A stretch of DNA of 64,000 bases, taken from the NCBI RefSeq assembly GCF_042680685.1, contig NZ_JBHUEA010000002.1:174175-238174 (forward strand), given 5' to 3'. Shown here in pieces: positions 51,230-59,920 of the stretch; positions within the stretch are counted from its first letter, which is position 1; every line of letters starts with the position of its first letter. Origin of the DNA: Amnibacterium endophyticum (GTDB lineage Bacteria > Actinomycetota > Actinomycetes > Actinomycetales > Microbacteriaceae). Position numbers and translations under genes: made by a program. The notes under the pieces were generated by a model. It did not search any database and had not been told where the DNA came from. It worked only from the letters and a program-made list of their open reading frames with translations.

Positions 51230-52594
51230 GTGGCGTACCGCACCGACCGGGCCGCGCTGTCGGCCGCCGCGATCGACGACCTCGTGCAGGAGCGCGTGCG
51301 GGAGGGGAAGGCGCCCGCGTCGTCGTGGGCCGTCCTGACGCCCGCGGGCGTCGTCGCGACCGGGGACGCCGGCGGGGTCGGTCCCGCGACCGCGTTCCGC
51401 GTCGCGTCCTGCACCAAGAGCTTCACCGCGGCCGCGCTGCTGCAGGTCGTGGAGGCGGGCGGGCTGTCGCTCGAGACGCCGCTCGACGAGGTGCTGCGGG
51501 TCCGCGTGCTCGGCGCCTCCCGCGCCCCGACCCTCGGCGAGCTCGCCTCGATGGCCGGCGGGATCCCCGTCGACGACCCGTGGGCGGACCGGCAGGAGTC
51601 GATGCCGGCCGACGTGTTCGACGCGATGCTCGAGGACGGCGTGCGGCTCGTGCGGGAGCCGGGCACCCGGTACGAGTACTCGAGCTTCGGCTACGCGATC
51701 CTCGGCCGCGTGCTCGAGGTCGCGACCGGCACCCCGTACCCCCGGCTGGTGACGGAGCGGCTGCTCGAGCCGCTCGGGCTGACGGAGCTGGCCTTCGACC
51801 GGAGCGCGGGCGTGCCGATCGCCCCCGGCCATGCACGGGTCGACGGCGAGTGGGCCGAGCAGCCGTGGGCGACCCCCGGCGCGTTCTCGGCGCTCGGCGG
51901 CATCGTCGCGAGCCCGTCCGGCCTCGCGCGGTGGGCCGCGTGGCTCGCGTCCGCCTGGCGCCCCGACGCGGACGACGCCGTGCTGCCGGCGGCCGCCCGC
52001 CGCCTGATGCAGACGCCCGTGACCCCGGTGCCCGACGCGGACGACCGCGCGTACGGCTACGGCCTGGTCGTCGAGGAGGATCCGCGGCACGGGCGGGTCG
52101 TCAGCCACTCCGGCGGCTACCCCGGCTACGGCGCCCACATGCGCTGGCACACCGCGAGCGGGATCGGCGCGGTCGTGCTCGAGAACGCCCGCTACAGCGG
52201 CGCGACGCTGCCGGCGACGCGCGCGCTGTCGCTGCTGCTCGACTCGGCGCGCGCGGAGGAGACCGGCGACCTGTGGCCGGAGACCGTGGCCGCGCGCGAC
52301 CTCGTGGAGGCGCTGCTGCGCTCGTGGGACGACGACGCGCTCGACGCGATCGCATCGGACAACCTCGGCCTCGACGAGACCGCCGACCGGCGCCGGCGCG
52401 CTGCCGAGGCGCTCGCGCAGCGCGTCGGGCTCCCGGCCGCGATCGCGCCGCTCGCGGACGCGGCGCCCTGGAGCGACTCCCCCGCCCACCTGGTGTGGAG
52501 CGTGTTCGGGGAGCGAGGCGCGCTGCGCTGCGAGATCCGCCTCACGCCGGTCGCGAGCCCGCGGCTGCAGACGCTGGTCGTCCGTCTCGGCTGA
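51230..52594 (+). CDS. Serine hydrolase (class C beta-lactamase/esterase family)
   Basis: Penicillin-binding-protein-fold hydrolase of 454 aa. The nucleophile tetrad SCTKSFTAA (Ser-x-x-Lys), the YSS in YEYSSFGYAILG where class C enzymes have YxN, and HSGGYPGYG (HxG in place of KTG) are visible. Esterase-type members have these replacements, so it is more likely an esterase or peptidase than a beta-lactamase. No signal peptide is seen. About 100 C-terminal residues form an extra domain. The GTG is 6 nt after CAGGAT (leaderless). The 3' end overlaps the convergent hydrolase gene by 53 bp. Confidence 0.86.
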   Translation: MAYRTDRAALSAAAIDDLVQERVREGKAPASSWAVLTPAGVVATGDAGGVGPATAFRVASCTKSFTAAALLQVVEAGGLSLETPLDEVLRVRVLGASRAPTLGELASMAGGIPVDDPWADRQESMPADVFDAMLEDGVRLVREPGTRYEYSSFGYAILGRVLEVATGTPYPRLVTERLLEPLGLTELAFDRSAGVPIAPGHARVDGEWAEQPWATPGAFSALGGIVASPSGLARWAAWLASAWRPDADDAVLPAAARRLMQTPVTPVPDADDRAYGYGLVVEEDPRHGRVVSHSGGYPGYGAHMRWHTASGIGAVVLENARYSGATLPATRALSLLLDSARAEETGDLWPETVAARDLVEALLRSWDDDALDAIASDNLGLDETADRRRRAAEALAQRVGLPAAIAPLADAAPWSDSPAHLVWSVFGERGALRCEIRLTPVASPRLQTLVVRLG

Positions 52595-53447
52595 GGCCCT
52601 CGCCGCCGGGGAGACCCGCGAAGAAGGTCTCGATGCGCGCCGCGATCAGCTCCGGGTCCTCCAGCTGCGGCATGTGGCCGAACCCGGGCAGGGACTCCGC
52701 GACGGCGTGCGGCACGGCCTCCGCCACGGAGGCGAAGTGCGCGAAGGGCAGCACCGTGTCGCGCTCGCCCCAGAGCACGAGGGCGGGCACCCCGGAGGCG
52801 GCGAGCGCGGACAGCAGCTCGCGGCGCCAGGCCTCATGGATGCCGCCCCACCCGCCCAGGTCGTGGACGACCTGCAGGTAGGCCTGCTTCGCGCCCGGTC
52901 GCCGCAGCCGCAGGCCCGCCTCGACGGCGAGCCGGCGTCGGACCGGATCGCGGTCGAGGACCGTCCGCTTCAGCAGCAGCGACGGCGCGGTCGACTCGAG
53001 AGCGAGCAGCGCGCGGCCGAGGCCCGGGACCGTGAGGAGGCGCAGCCCGAAGACCGCCTCCCGCCCGAAGCCCGCCGGGCTGATCAGCACGAGCGCCGCG
53101 ATCGAGGCCGGGTCGTCCGCGGCCAGCCGCAGCGCGACGGCTCCGCCCAGCGAGTTCCCGACCACGTGCAGCGGCCGCGTCTCGCCGAGGGCGGCGAGGG
53201 TGCGGCGCACCAGGGCGGCCATCGACGCGAGCGTCACCGACGGGCCCCACGGCTCCGAGACGCCGAAGCCCTCGAGGTCGACGGCGTAGGTGGTCCACCG
53301 GGTCGCGAGCAGGGGCTGCAGCGCGACCCAGTCGTCGCGGTCGCGCCCGATGCCGTGCAGGAGCACGAGCGGCGGCCCGTCCCCCGCCACCGTGACCCCG
53401 ACGCGATGCCCGTCGACCTCGATCGTCTCCCGTGTCGCCGCCCTCAC
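52542..53447 (-). CDS. Alpha/beta hydrolase
   Basis: Alpha/beta-fold hydrolase of 301 aa. Oxyanion-hole strand LVLLHGIGRDRDDWVALQPL, nucleophile elbow GNSLGG (Ser), the acid in LWGERDTVLPF and the catalytic His in LPGFGHMPQLEDPE are all in place. The overall order resembles meta-cleavage-type hydrolases and lipases. The GTG is 6 nt after CAGCAT (leaderless). An upstream ATG is out of frame. The gene's last 53 bp overlap the end of the convergent serine hydrolase. Confidence 0.9.
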   Translation of the reverse strand: MRAATRETIEVDGHRVGVTVAGDGPPLVLLHGIGRDRDDWVALQPLLATRWTTYAVDLEGFGVSEPWGPSVTLASMAALVRRTLAALGETRPLHVVGNSLGGAVALRLAADDPASIAALVLISPAGFGREAVFGLRLLTVPGLGRALLALESTAPSLLLKRTVLDRDPVRRRLAVEAGLRLRRPGAKQAYLQVVHDLGGWGGIHEAWRRELLSALAASGVPALVLWGERDTVLPFAHFASVAEAVPHAVAESLPGFGHMPQLEDPELIAARIETFFAGLPGGEGLSRDGRPASAAAGSRPA

Positions 53448-53552
53448 CCGGCCATGCTGCGCCCGGTATCCTGGGAGCGGCGCGCCGGGAAGTCTGGTCG
53501 GCACCGTCCGGTCGTCCGGGCGGTCTCTTCCGCACCCGACCCTGGAGGCCCC

Positions 53553-54710
53553 GTGCGCTTCATCACGTCCGACCGCGGCTCCGCGACGCTGCTGCTCGCC
53601 GCCGCCGCCCTCGCCCTGATCCTCGCCGCCACCCCGCTCGGCCCCGGCCTGCTCGCCGCCCGCGACCTGCACCTGCCGGTCGACTTCACCGGGCTGCACC
53701 TCACCGTCGAGCACCTGATCAGCGACGGCCTGCTCGCGATCTTCTTCCTGCTCATCGCCATCGAGCTGCGGCACGAGCTGACCCACGGCGACCTCGCGAA
53801 CCCGCGCGCCGCGATCGTGCCGGCAGCGGCCGCGTTCGGCGGCGTCGCGCTGCCCGCCGCGGTCTACCTCGCCTTCACCGGCGGCGGCGAGGCGTCGGGC
53901 GGCTGGCCGATCCCCACCGCGACCGACATCGCGTTCGCGCTGGGGCTCCTCGCCCTGCTCGGCCGCGGGCTGCCGAGCCGGGTGCGCGCGTTCCTGCTGG
54001 GCCTCGCGATCCTCGACGACCTGATCGCGATCCTCCTGATCGCCGTCGTGTTCCCGAAGAACCTGCAGCCCCTGCTGCTGCTGCCGGCCGCCGCGCTGCT
54101 CGGCGTCTTCCTGCTCGTCGCCCGGCTCACGCCCCGGCGCCCCGGCGTCCGGCTGACGGCGCTGGTGGTCCTCGGCGTGCTGGTCTGGTACTTCACGGCG
54201 CTGTCCGGGGTGCACGCGACGCTCGCCGGCGTCGCGCTCGGCCTCGTGCTGCCGGCCGGCCTCGCCGGGCGCACCGACCGCGCCCTGCAGCCGGTCTCCC
54301 GCGGCCTGATCCTGCCGATCTTCGCGTTCTCCGCGAGCCTGATCCGGCTCGAGGACGTGTCGGGCGAGACCTTCGGCCCGGCCTTCTGGGGCGTCGCGGT
54401 CGGGCTGCCGGTCGGCAAGCTCGTCGGCATCATGGTCGCAACCACGATCGCGGTCGCCCTCGTCGGGCGGACCTCCCCGTCGCGGCTCACGCCGCAGGAG
54501 ATCGTCGCCGTCGGCCTCGTCGCCGGCGTGGGGTTCACGGTGTCGCTGCTGATGGCGCAGCTGGCGTTCGGCGAGGGCATGCTCGGCACGTCCACCACGC
54601 TCGGGGTGCTGATCGGCTCGGCCATCTCGATCGTGCTGTCGGCGGTGTTCGTGCCGCTCATCGCGCGCCGCTCCCGCCAGGCGCAGGAGGCCCTCGTCCC
54701 GCAGCCCTGA
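53553..54710 (+). CDS. nhaA: Na+/H+ antiporter NhaA
   Basis: Electrogenic sodium/proton antiporter of 385 aa with about 11-12 helices. The unwound helix IV motif TATDIAFALGLLALLGRG and the ion-binding pair in GLAILDDLIAILLIAVVF are diagnostic, as is FAFSASLIRLEDV in the second half (an equivalent of GIxL in helix XI) and GVGFTVSLLMAQLAF. GGAGG lies 5 nt before the GTG. It helps with sodium and alkaline pH tolerance. Convergent with the next antiporter, separated by a perfect hairpin. Confidence 0.95.
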   Translation: MRFITSDRGSATLLLAAAALALILAATPLGPGLLAARDLHLPVDFTGLHLTVEHLISDGLLAIFFLLIAIELRHELTHGDLANPRAAIVPAAAAFGGVALPAAVYLAFTGGGEASGGWPIPTATDIAFALGLLALLGRGLPSRVRAFLLGLAILDDLIAILLIAVVFPKNLQPLLLLPAAALLGVFLLVARLTPRRPGVRLTALVVLGVLVWYFTALSGVHATLAGVALGLVLPAGLAGRTDRALQPVSRGLILPIFAFSASLIRLEDVSGETFGPAFWGVAVGLPVGKLVGIMVATTIAVALVGRTSPSRLTPQEIVAVGLVAGVGFTVSLLMAQLAFGEGMLGTSTTLGVLIGSAISIVLSAVFVPLIARRSRQAQEALVPQP

Positions 54711-54716
54711 CCCCGC

Positions 54717-54770
54717 TTCATCGTGTAGGCGGATCGGACCGCAGCGCGGGCGATCCGCCTACACGATGAA
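54717..54770. terminator. TTCATCGTGTAGGC hairpin, copy 2, between convergent antiporter genes
   Basis: TTCATCGTGTAGGCGGATCG and CGATCCGCCTACACGATGAA are exact 20-bp arms around a 14-nt loop, 6 nt after nhaA and 5 nt before the CPA1-antiporter stop on the other strand. Confidence 0.82.
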
Positions 54771-54775
54771 AGGGA

Positions 54776-56236
54776 TCAGGTGCGGTCGGGCTCCGTGAAC
54801 AGCCCCGCGGCGTCGAGGTCCGGCTCGGCGTAGGCGAGCACCTCGTCGCCCGGCTCGAGCGGGGTGTCGCCCCGCAGCGGGACGGCGGCGCCGTTCCGGC
54901 GGATGAGGCTGATCCAGCCGTGCTCGCCGAGCGACAGGTCCGCGAGCGTCGCCCCGTCCGCCTTCGAGCCCGCGCTGACGACGAACGACTTCAGGTCGCG
55001 GGGGTCCTCGCTGAAGCGGAGGCCGGCGACGAACGGCTGCTGCTCCTGCTCCCGCATCGGCACCTTGAACCAGCGCGCCAGCTGGGGCACGAGCCCGCCC
55101 TGCAGCACGACCGAGACGATGACGACGACGAAGATGATCGACGCGATCGTCTGCGCGCCCGGCACGTCCGCGTCGCGGATCAGGATGCCGAGCAGGATCG
55201 GCACCGCGCCCTTCAACCCGGCGAAGAGCACGAAGCCGCGTTCGCCCCAGCCGAGGCGGATCGGCAGCAGCAGCACTCCGACGAGCAGCGGGCGGATGAC
55301 GAGGATCAGGAGCGCGGCGATCGCGAGCCCGGGCAGCAGCACTTGCGGCTGGATCACGTCGGTGAGGGACACCGACAGCCCGAGCACGGTGAAGGCGATG
55401 ATCTCGGCGAGGCTCGACAGCCCGTTCGTGAAGCGGCGCACCTCCAGCTGGAACGGCCCGCGGTCGTCGCCGACGAGGATCCCGGCGAGGAACACCGCGA
55501 GGTAGCCGGAGCCCTGCGCCAGCGTCGCGACGCCGTAGACCAGGGCCGCGAAGGCGACGCTGCGGAGCGGGTACAGCGCGGCGTTCGGCAGCCGGACGCG
55601 GCGCTGCAGCCAGGACAGGGCGAGGCCGCCGACGAGGCCGACGGCGATGCCGACGACCATCTCGAGCAGGAACTCCCCCACCCCGCCGACGACGGCGTCG
55701 AAGCCGGTGCCCGCGGCGAGCAGCACGCCGAGCAGCGCGATGCCGACGGGGTCGTTGAAGCCGGACTCCCCCTCGAGGATCGTGCCGCTGCGGCCCTCCA
55801 CCTCGCGGCGGCCGAGCACCGCGAAGACGACCGCGGGGTCGGTCGGCGACAGGGCGGCGCCGAGCAGCAGCGACGCCTGCCAGCTGAAGCCGAGGAGGAA
55901 GTGGGCGGCCAGCGCGATCGCCGCGGCCGTGAGCGCCGTGCCCACGACGCCGACCCAGGTGATCGAGCCGGCGGCGCTGCGGAACCGCTTCAACCCGATG
56001 TGCATCCCGCCGTCGAACAGGATCAGGATCAGCGCCACGGTGACGATGCGCTCGTCGATGATCAGCGAGATCCGGCCGAGGTCCTCGAAGAACGTCGAGA
56101 CGACCGCGGCGACCACGAGGAAGAGCGCGGGCGCGGGGATGCTGATGCGGCTGCCCAATGCGTTCGCCGCGATCGCCGCGACGAGCGCCAGCGCGGACAG
56201 CAGCACGATCACCGCGAACAGCTCGGTCTCACCCAT
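54776..56236 (-). CDS. CPA1-type potassium/proton antiporter with TrkA-C domain
   Basis: Cation:proton antiporter of 486 aa in the NhaP2/CvrA group. About 12 helices include SPTDPAVVFAVLG and the ion-binding GESGFNDPVGIALLG (Asn-Asp pair, as in electroneutral antiporters). The C-terminal ~100 residues form a TrkA_C-type regulatory domain (VVSAGSKADGATLADLSLGE, GWISLIRRNG) that senses ligand or pH in related proteins. The ATG sits 8 nt after CAGGCT. Together with nhaA it suggests local clustering of cation homeostasis genes, each on opposite strands. Confidence 0.9.
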   Translation of the reverse strand: MGETELFAVIVLLSALALVAAIAANALGSRISIPAPALFLVVAAVVSTFFEDLGRISLIIDERIVTVALILILFDGGMHIGLKRFRSAAGSITWVGVVGTALTAAAIALAAHFLLGFSWQASLLLGAALSPTDPAVVFAVLGRREVEGRSGTILEGESGFNDPVGIALLGVLLAAGTGFDAVVGGVGEFLLEMVVGIAVGLVGGLALSWLQRRVRLPNAALYPLRSVAFAALVYGVATLAQGSGYLAVFLAGILVGDDRGPFQLEVRRFTNGLSSLAEIIAFTVLGLSVSLTDVIQPQVLLPGLAIAALLILVIRPLLVGVLLLPIRLGWGERGFVLFAGLKGAVPILLGILIRDADVPGAQTIASIIFVVVIVSVVLQGGLVPQLARWFKVPMREQEQQPFVAGLRFSEDPRDLKSFVVSAGSKADGATLADLSLGEHGWISLIRRNGAAVPLRGDTPLEPGDEVLAYAEPDLDAAGLFTEPDRT

Positions 56237-56321
56237 CGCGGCCCAGCCTGGCAGGTCCCGCCGAACCCGAGCCGATCCCGGTCGGACGCGGCAGGCTCGG
56301 GGGCAGCCGGAGGGAGCGGAG

Positions 56322-56687
56322 ATGTTGACGACGACGGACGCCTTCAGCGGCATGAGCGTGCGGGACGTGCCGGAGGCGGTGGCGTTCTGGCGCGACCGCG
56401 TCGGGCTCGAGGTGGAGGACGGGCCGATCGCGACCCTCCGCCTGCCGGGCGGCGCGCAGGCGATCCTCTACCCGAAGCCGGACCACACCCCGGCCGACTT
56501 CACCGTGCTGAACCTCGTGGTGCCGGACGTGGCCGCCGCGATCCGCGAGCTCGCCGAGGCCGGTGTCGAGCCGATCCGCTACCCGGACATGGGGCAGGAC
56601 GAGGACGGCGCGATGCGCGGCCGGGGGCCGGACATCGCCTGGTTCGAGGACCCCTCCGGCAACATCTGGTCCGTGCTCCGCACCTGA
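56322..56687 (+). CDS. VOC superfamily (glyoxalase-like) protein
   Basis: Small protein of 121 aa made of two beta-alpha-beta-beta-beta units. SVRDVPEAVAFWRDRVGLEV opens it and WFEDPSGNIWSVLRT, with the metal-site-like closing DPSGN, ends it. Such single-domain VOC proteins bind or modify small molecules, for instance as resistance or isomerase proteins; the activity cannot be assigned. CCGGAGGGAGCGGAG precedes the ATG. Confidence 0.87.
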   Translation: MLTTTDAFSGMSVRDVPEAVAFWRDRVGLEVEDGPIATLRLPGGAQAILYPKPDHTPADFTVLNLVVPDVAAAIRELAEAGVEPIRYPDMGQDEDGAMRGRGPDIAWFEDPSGNIWSVLRT

Positions 56688-56706
56688 GCCCCTCCGGACC
56701 GGGCGG

Positions 56707-57888
56707 TCACGCCGAGGCCGGCGGGCGGGCCGGGAAGCCGCCGCGCAGGAGGAGCACGAGCGCCGCGGCGACGGCGAAGGCGACCGCCGCGACGAGCACG
56801 ACCGAGCCGATCCCGCCGAGCACGAACACGAGCCCGCCGAGGGCCGCCCCGAGGCCGATGCCGACGTTCGACGCGGCGTTGTTCACCGCGGCGGACAGGT
56901 CCGGGGCGAGCGAGCGGGTGCGCAGGCTGGCGGCGGTGCAGAACACGGGGACGGCGCCGAACGCGACGAGCCACGCCGTCGTGCCGCTCACCGCGCCCGC
57001 GGTCGTGCCGCGCAGCACCAGCAGCGCGGCGATGCAGACCGTCGCGAGCAGCAGCGCGCCGAGGAAGCCGGCCCGCGGGCGCCGGTCGATCGTCAGCCCG
57101 GCGAGCCACAGCCCCACGACCCCGGCGCCGCCGAGCAGGAAGAGCACCGCGCCGAGCGCCCCCTCCGGAAGGCCCGCCGTGAGCAGCAGGGCCGAGACGT
57201 AGGTGTAGAGGCTGTAGTGCCCGAAGAAGACGAGGGCGTTCACGACCGCGACGCCGGTGAGGGCGCTGCGCGGGCCGCGCGCGTCCGCGGCGGGCGGCGG
57301 TGCGACCGGGACGCCCGGCAGCAGGGCGGCGCCCGCGAGCGCCACGAGCACCGCGCCCAGCACGAGCGCGGCGAACGCCGCCCGCCAGTCGAGCGCCGCG
57401 CCGATGGAGGTGACGAGCGGCACCCCGAGCACGTAGCCGAGCGAGGCGCCGGAGGCGGCGATCGCGAGCGCCCGGCCCTGCAGCCGCGGCGGCACGAGCG
57501 CCGCGGCGTACGCGGAGGACACCGAGAAGAACAGCGCGTGCGCGACGCCGCCGATCGCGCGCCCGGCGACGACGAGGCCGAACTGCGGGGCGAGCGCGAT
57601 CACGAGGTTGCCGACCGCGTAGAGGACCACGGTCGCGAGCAGCAGCGGCTTGCGCGGGAGCGCGCGCGTCAGGTGGGTCAGCGGCACGGCGAGCACCGCG
57701 ACCAGCGCGGCGTAGACGGTGACGAGCAGGCCGGCCACCGCCTCGGAGACGCCGAAGGCGCGCGTCAGCTGCGGCAGCAGGCCGACCGGCACGATCTCCG
57801 TCGTCACGGCGACGAACGAGGCGAGCACGAGCGCGCCGAGCCCGCCGGCGGCCGCGAGGGTGATCCGGTCGTCGCGCGCGTCCCCCAC
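56707..57888 (-). CDS. MFS transporter, DHA1 family
   Basis: Efflux permease of 393 aa with about 12 helices. TM1 is VLASFVAVTTEIVPVGLLPQ, a motif D1 of the AraJ/YdhP-type DHA1 proteins, motif A is VPLTHLTRALPRKPLL, and ASGASLGYVLGVPLVTSIG is in TM5 (motif C-like). Arabinose- or drug-type export is typical for the group. The GTG is 7 nt after CAGGAT (leaderless). It is 18 nt downstream of the FUSC gene's stop on the same strand. Confidence 0.9.
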   Translation of the reverse strand: MGDARDDRITLAAAGGLGALVLASFVAVTTEIVPVGLLPQLTRAFGVSEAVAGLLVTVYAALVAVLAVPLTHLTRALPRKPLLLATVVLYAVGNLVIALAPQFGLVVAGRAIGGVAHALFFSVSSAYAAALVPPRLQGRALAIAASGASLGYVLGVPLVTSIGAALDWRAAFAALVLGAVLVALAGAALLPGVPVAPPPAADARGPRSALTGVAVVNALVFFGHYSLYTYVSALLLTAGLPEGALGAVLFLLGGAGVVGLWLAGLTIDRRPRAGFLGALLLATVCIAALLVLRGTTAGAVSGTTAWLVAFGAVPVFCTAASLRTRSLAPDLSAAVNNAASNVGIGLGAALGGLVFVLGGIGSVVLVAAVAFAVAAALVLLLRGGFPARPPASA

Positions 57889-57906
57889 GGGGACGATCCT
57901 GCCGGG

Positions 57907-59166
57907 TCAGTCGTCCGCCGTGCGGCGCCGGGCGCGGACCACCGGGATCGCCTGCGTCGCGTCCGGGCGGAGGCGGTGCACGGGCTGGTCGCGCTCCAGG
58001 TCCAGCTGCTCCAGCACGTGCTCCACCGACGCGAGCACCGAGCCCTGCAGCATCCAGAGGTCGGGGCGGCGGCGCGGGTCGAGGTCGAGCAGCGTCAGCT
58101 CGGTCAGCACCGCGCGGGCCTCCCGCACGGCGTCGAGGCAGCGCTCCCGCGAGCCGAGGCGGTCCGGGGCGCGCGGGTCGTACTCCGACCGGATCAGCTC
58201 TCCGAACGCGCGGAGCCCCTCGGCGAGGTCGTCCAGCACCAGGGCGAACGCGCGGCGCAGCTCCGCGGCGGTCGCGTCGTCGTCGCGCTCCGAGTCGGCC
58301 GCCTCGCGGGTAAGGACCACGAGCATCGCCCGCTCCGCCGCGAGGCATCGCTCCAGACGCCCGAGCGCGCCCTGCAGCGCGGGGTGCACCGCGGCGGTGC
58401 GGAAGGCGAGCGGGTTCAGCCGCCGCGTCCGCTCCACGACCCGGACCTCCTCGCCCGCCGCCGCGACGTCCCCGACGACGTGGTCGCTCCAGTCGAGCCA
58501 CGCCGTCGCCTCCTCGCGCACGGGCGGCCGCGAGCCGAGGGCGCTCGCGACCTCGGCGAGCAGCGCGGCCTGCGACCGGGCGACCTGCCGCACCGCCTCG
58601 CCCGCCCGCGTGTTCGGGATCGCGACCGGCGCCACGAACGCGAAGAGCACGCCGACGCCCGTGCCGATCAGCGTGTTGAGGACCCTGGTCTCCGCCGCGA
58701 GCTCCGGCACCGAGACCGCGAGGATCAGCATCGCGCTGATCGGCGTCTCGAGCGACTGGTCGCCGAGCCGCAGCACACCCGCCAGCACCAGCGACACGGC
58801 GATGACGAGCGCGAGGCTCCACCACGACAGCCCGATCCCGGTCGCCACGACGACCGCGACGACGACCCCGGTCAGCACGGCGCCGACGCGGACGAGCCCC
58901 ATCAGCAGCGTGCCGACGGTCGACGCCTGCACGACGAGCAGCGCGGTCAGCGGCGCGGTCAGGTCGAGGATGCCGGGCGAGACGAGGTCGGCGACGACGT
59001 ACGCGATCGTCGCGGCGGCCGTCAGGCGGGCGATCTGGACCGCGGCGGGCCGGAGGCGGGCGGGCACGTCCGCCCAGGTCGTCGGCAGGTCGGGCCAGAC
59101 GCGGTCGAGCAGGCGGCGCGCGCCGACGCGCAGCCGGAACCGCCGTCGGACCGTGATGCGCGCCAT
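57907..59166 (-). CDS. FUSC-family membrane protein (aromatic acid exporter-like)
   Basis: Protein of 419 aa of the fusaric-acid/aromatic-acid-exporter family. About five to six helices occupy residues ~40-185 (ITAPLTALLVVQASTVGTLL-like segment, ISAMLILAVSVPEL), followed by a long helical cytoplasmic part with AGEEVRVVERTRRLNPLAF and LQGALGRLERCLAAER. The hydrophobic domain appears once, so it may act as a dimer. GGGAGG lies 4 nt before the ATG. Substrate unknown. Confidence 0.85.
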   Translation of the reverse strand: MARITVRRRFRLRVGARRLLDRVWPDLPTTWADVPARLRPAAVQIARLTAAATIAYVVADLVSPGILDLTAPLTALLVVQASTVGTLLMGLVRVGAVLTGVVVAVVVATGIGLSWWSLALVIAVSLVLAGVLRLGDQSLETPISAMLILAVSVPELAAETRVLNTLIGTGVGVLFAFVAPVAIPNTRAGEAVRQVARSQAALLAEVASALGSRPPVREEATAWLDWSDHVVGDVAAAGEEVRVVERTRRLNPLAFRTAAVHPALQGALGRLERCLAAERAMLVVLTREAADSERDDDATAAELRRAFALVLDDLAEGLRAFGELIRSEYDPRAPDRLGSRERCLDAVREARAVLTELTLLDLDPRRRPDLWMLQGSVLASVEHVLEQLDLERDQPVHRLRPDATQAIPVVRARRRTADD

Positions 59167-59227
59167 CGCCCCTCCCAGTGGGAGCAGCGTAGGCAGGAGC
59201 CGCCGCGAGCGGGGCCGCGCCCGCTCC

Positions 59228-59647
59228 TCAGTCCGCGGAGCGCGCGGTGGCGAACTCCACGGACTGCACGCCGACGTAGACGAGGCCCGCGACGAAGGCG
59301 GCGAGCGGCCAGGCGAGCGGTGACGGCAGGAAGGCCACGAGCGTCGCGGCCCCGACGGCGAAGCCGACCGCGAGCACGTCGGTCGCCGTCGCGATGAAGG
59401 AGACCCGCTCGGTCTCGGGCCCGTCGCCGCGCCGCTTCACGAGCAGCGCCACGACGAGGTTCAGGATCGAGAACTGGAGGACGCCCGCGAGCGCGAAGGC
59501 GAGCACCTCCCACACGGTGGCGTGCGGATGTCGGATCGAGACGACCCCGTAGGTCGAGGTGATCCCGATCGAGTAGCCGAACGCGTGCGCGTTGCCGCGG
59601 GCGGAGGCGTGGAGGCCGAACAGCAGGCGGGTGGACGCACGGGTCAC
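59228..59647 (-). CDS. Uncharacterised small membrane protein
   Basis: Protein of 139 aa with four hydrophobic helices (VLAFALAGVLQFSILNLVVALLV; VLAVGFAVGAATLVAFL; LAWPLAAFVAGLVYVGVQSV, with one nearer the N-terminus). No family recognised. The GTG is 6 nt after CAGGAT, a strong leaderless-type context. Upstream of it lie a palindromic hairpin and a small doubtful frame. Confidence 0.6.
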   Translation of the reverse strand: MTRASTRLLFGLHASARGNAHAFGYSIGITSTYGVVSIRHPHATVWEVLAFALAGVLQFSILNLVVALLVKRRGDGPETERVSFIATATDVLAVGFAVGAATLVAFLPSPLAWPLAAFVAGLVYVGVQSVEFATARSAD

Positions 59648-59711
59648 GCGGCGATCCTGCTCCTGCCCGCCCTCCGCCGCGCTCCCCGGTTCGGGTGCAT
59701 CCGCGCCCCGT

Positions 59712-59765
59712 CGATTCCGTTTTGAAGGTGATCCGGCGCGGCCGGATCACCTTCAAAACGGAATC
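59712..59765. terminator. 20-bp perfect hairpin with CGCGG loop
   Basis: CCGTTTTGAAGGTGATCCGG (59716-59735) and its exact complement (59741-59760) surround a 5-nt loop; the stem extends to 59712/59765 with a one-base bulge. It lies in the 273-bp gap between mfd and the small membrane protein. Confidence 0.7.
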
Positions 59766-59871
59766 AGGCGATCCTCATCCCGCCGCCGAGCCGCACGTCG
59801 AGCCCGCCCGCGAGCTCCACGGCCTCCGCGAGCACCCCATGCCGGGACGCCAGCGGCACGCTGGGTTTCAT
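59764..59871 (-). CDS. Possible 35-residue frame between two hairpins (doubtful)
   Basis: An ATG inside the arm of the 59868 hairpin opens a 35-codon frame, beginning MKPSVPLASRHGVLAEAV and ending GGLDVRLGGGMRIA before a TGA at the edge of the next hairpin. Composition is protein-like, so it may be a small protein or the remnant of a larger gene's C-terminus. No ribosome site is visible. Low confidence. Confidence 0.25.
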   Translation of the reverse strand: MKPSVPLASRHGVLAEAVELAGGLDVRLGGGMRIA

Positions 59872-59918
59872 CGTGTAGGCAGTTCGGGCCCGGAAGACGC
59901 GAACTGCCTACACGATGA
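59868..59918. terminator. TTCATCGTGTAGGC hairpin, copy 3, after mfd
   Basis: TCATCGTGTAGGCAGTTCG and CGAACTGCCTACACGATGA are exact 19-bp arms around a 13-nt loop, ending 2 nt past the mfd stop on the minus strand. Confidence 0.82.
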
Positions 59919-59920
59919 GA

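Noticed and set aside
51230..52594. Calling the serine hydrolase a class C beta-lactamase
   Set aside because: YxN and KTG are replaced by YSS and HSG and there is no signal peptide, which favours an esterase-type member.
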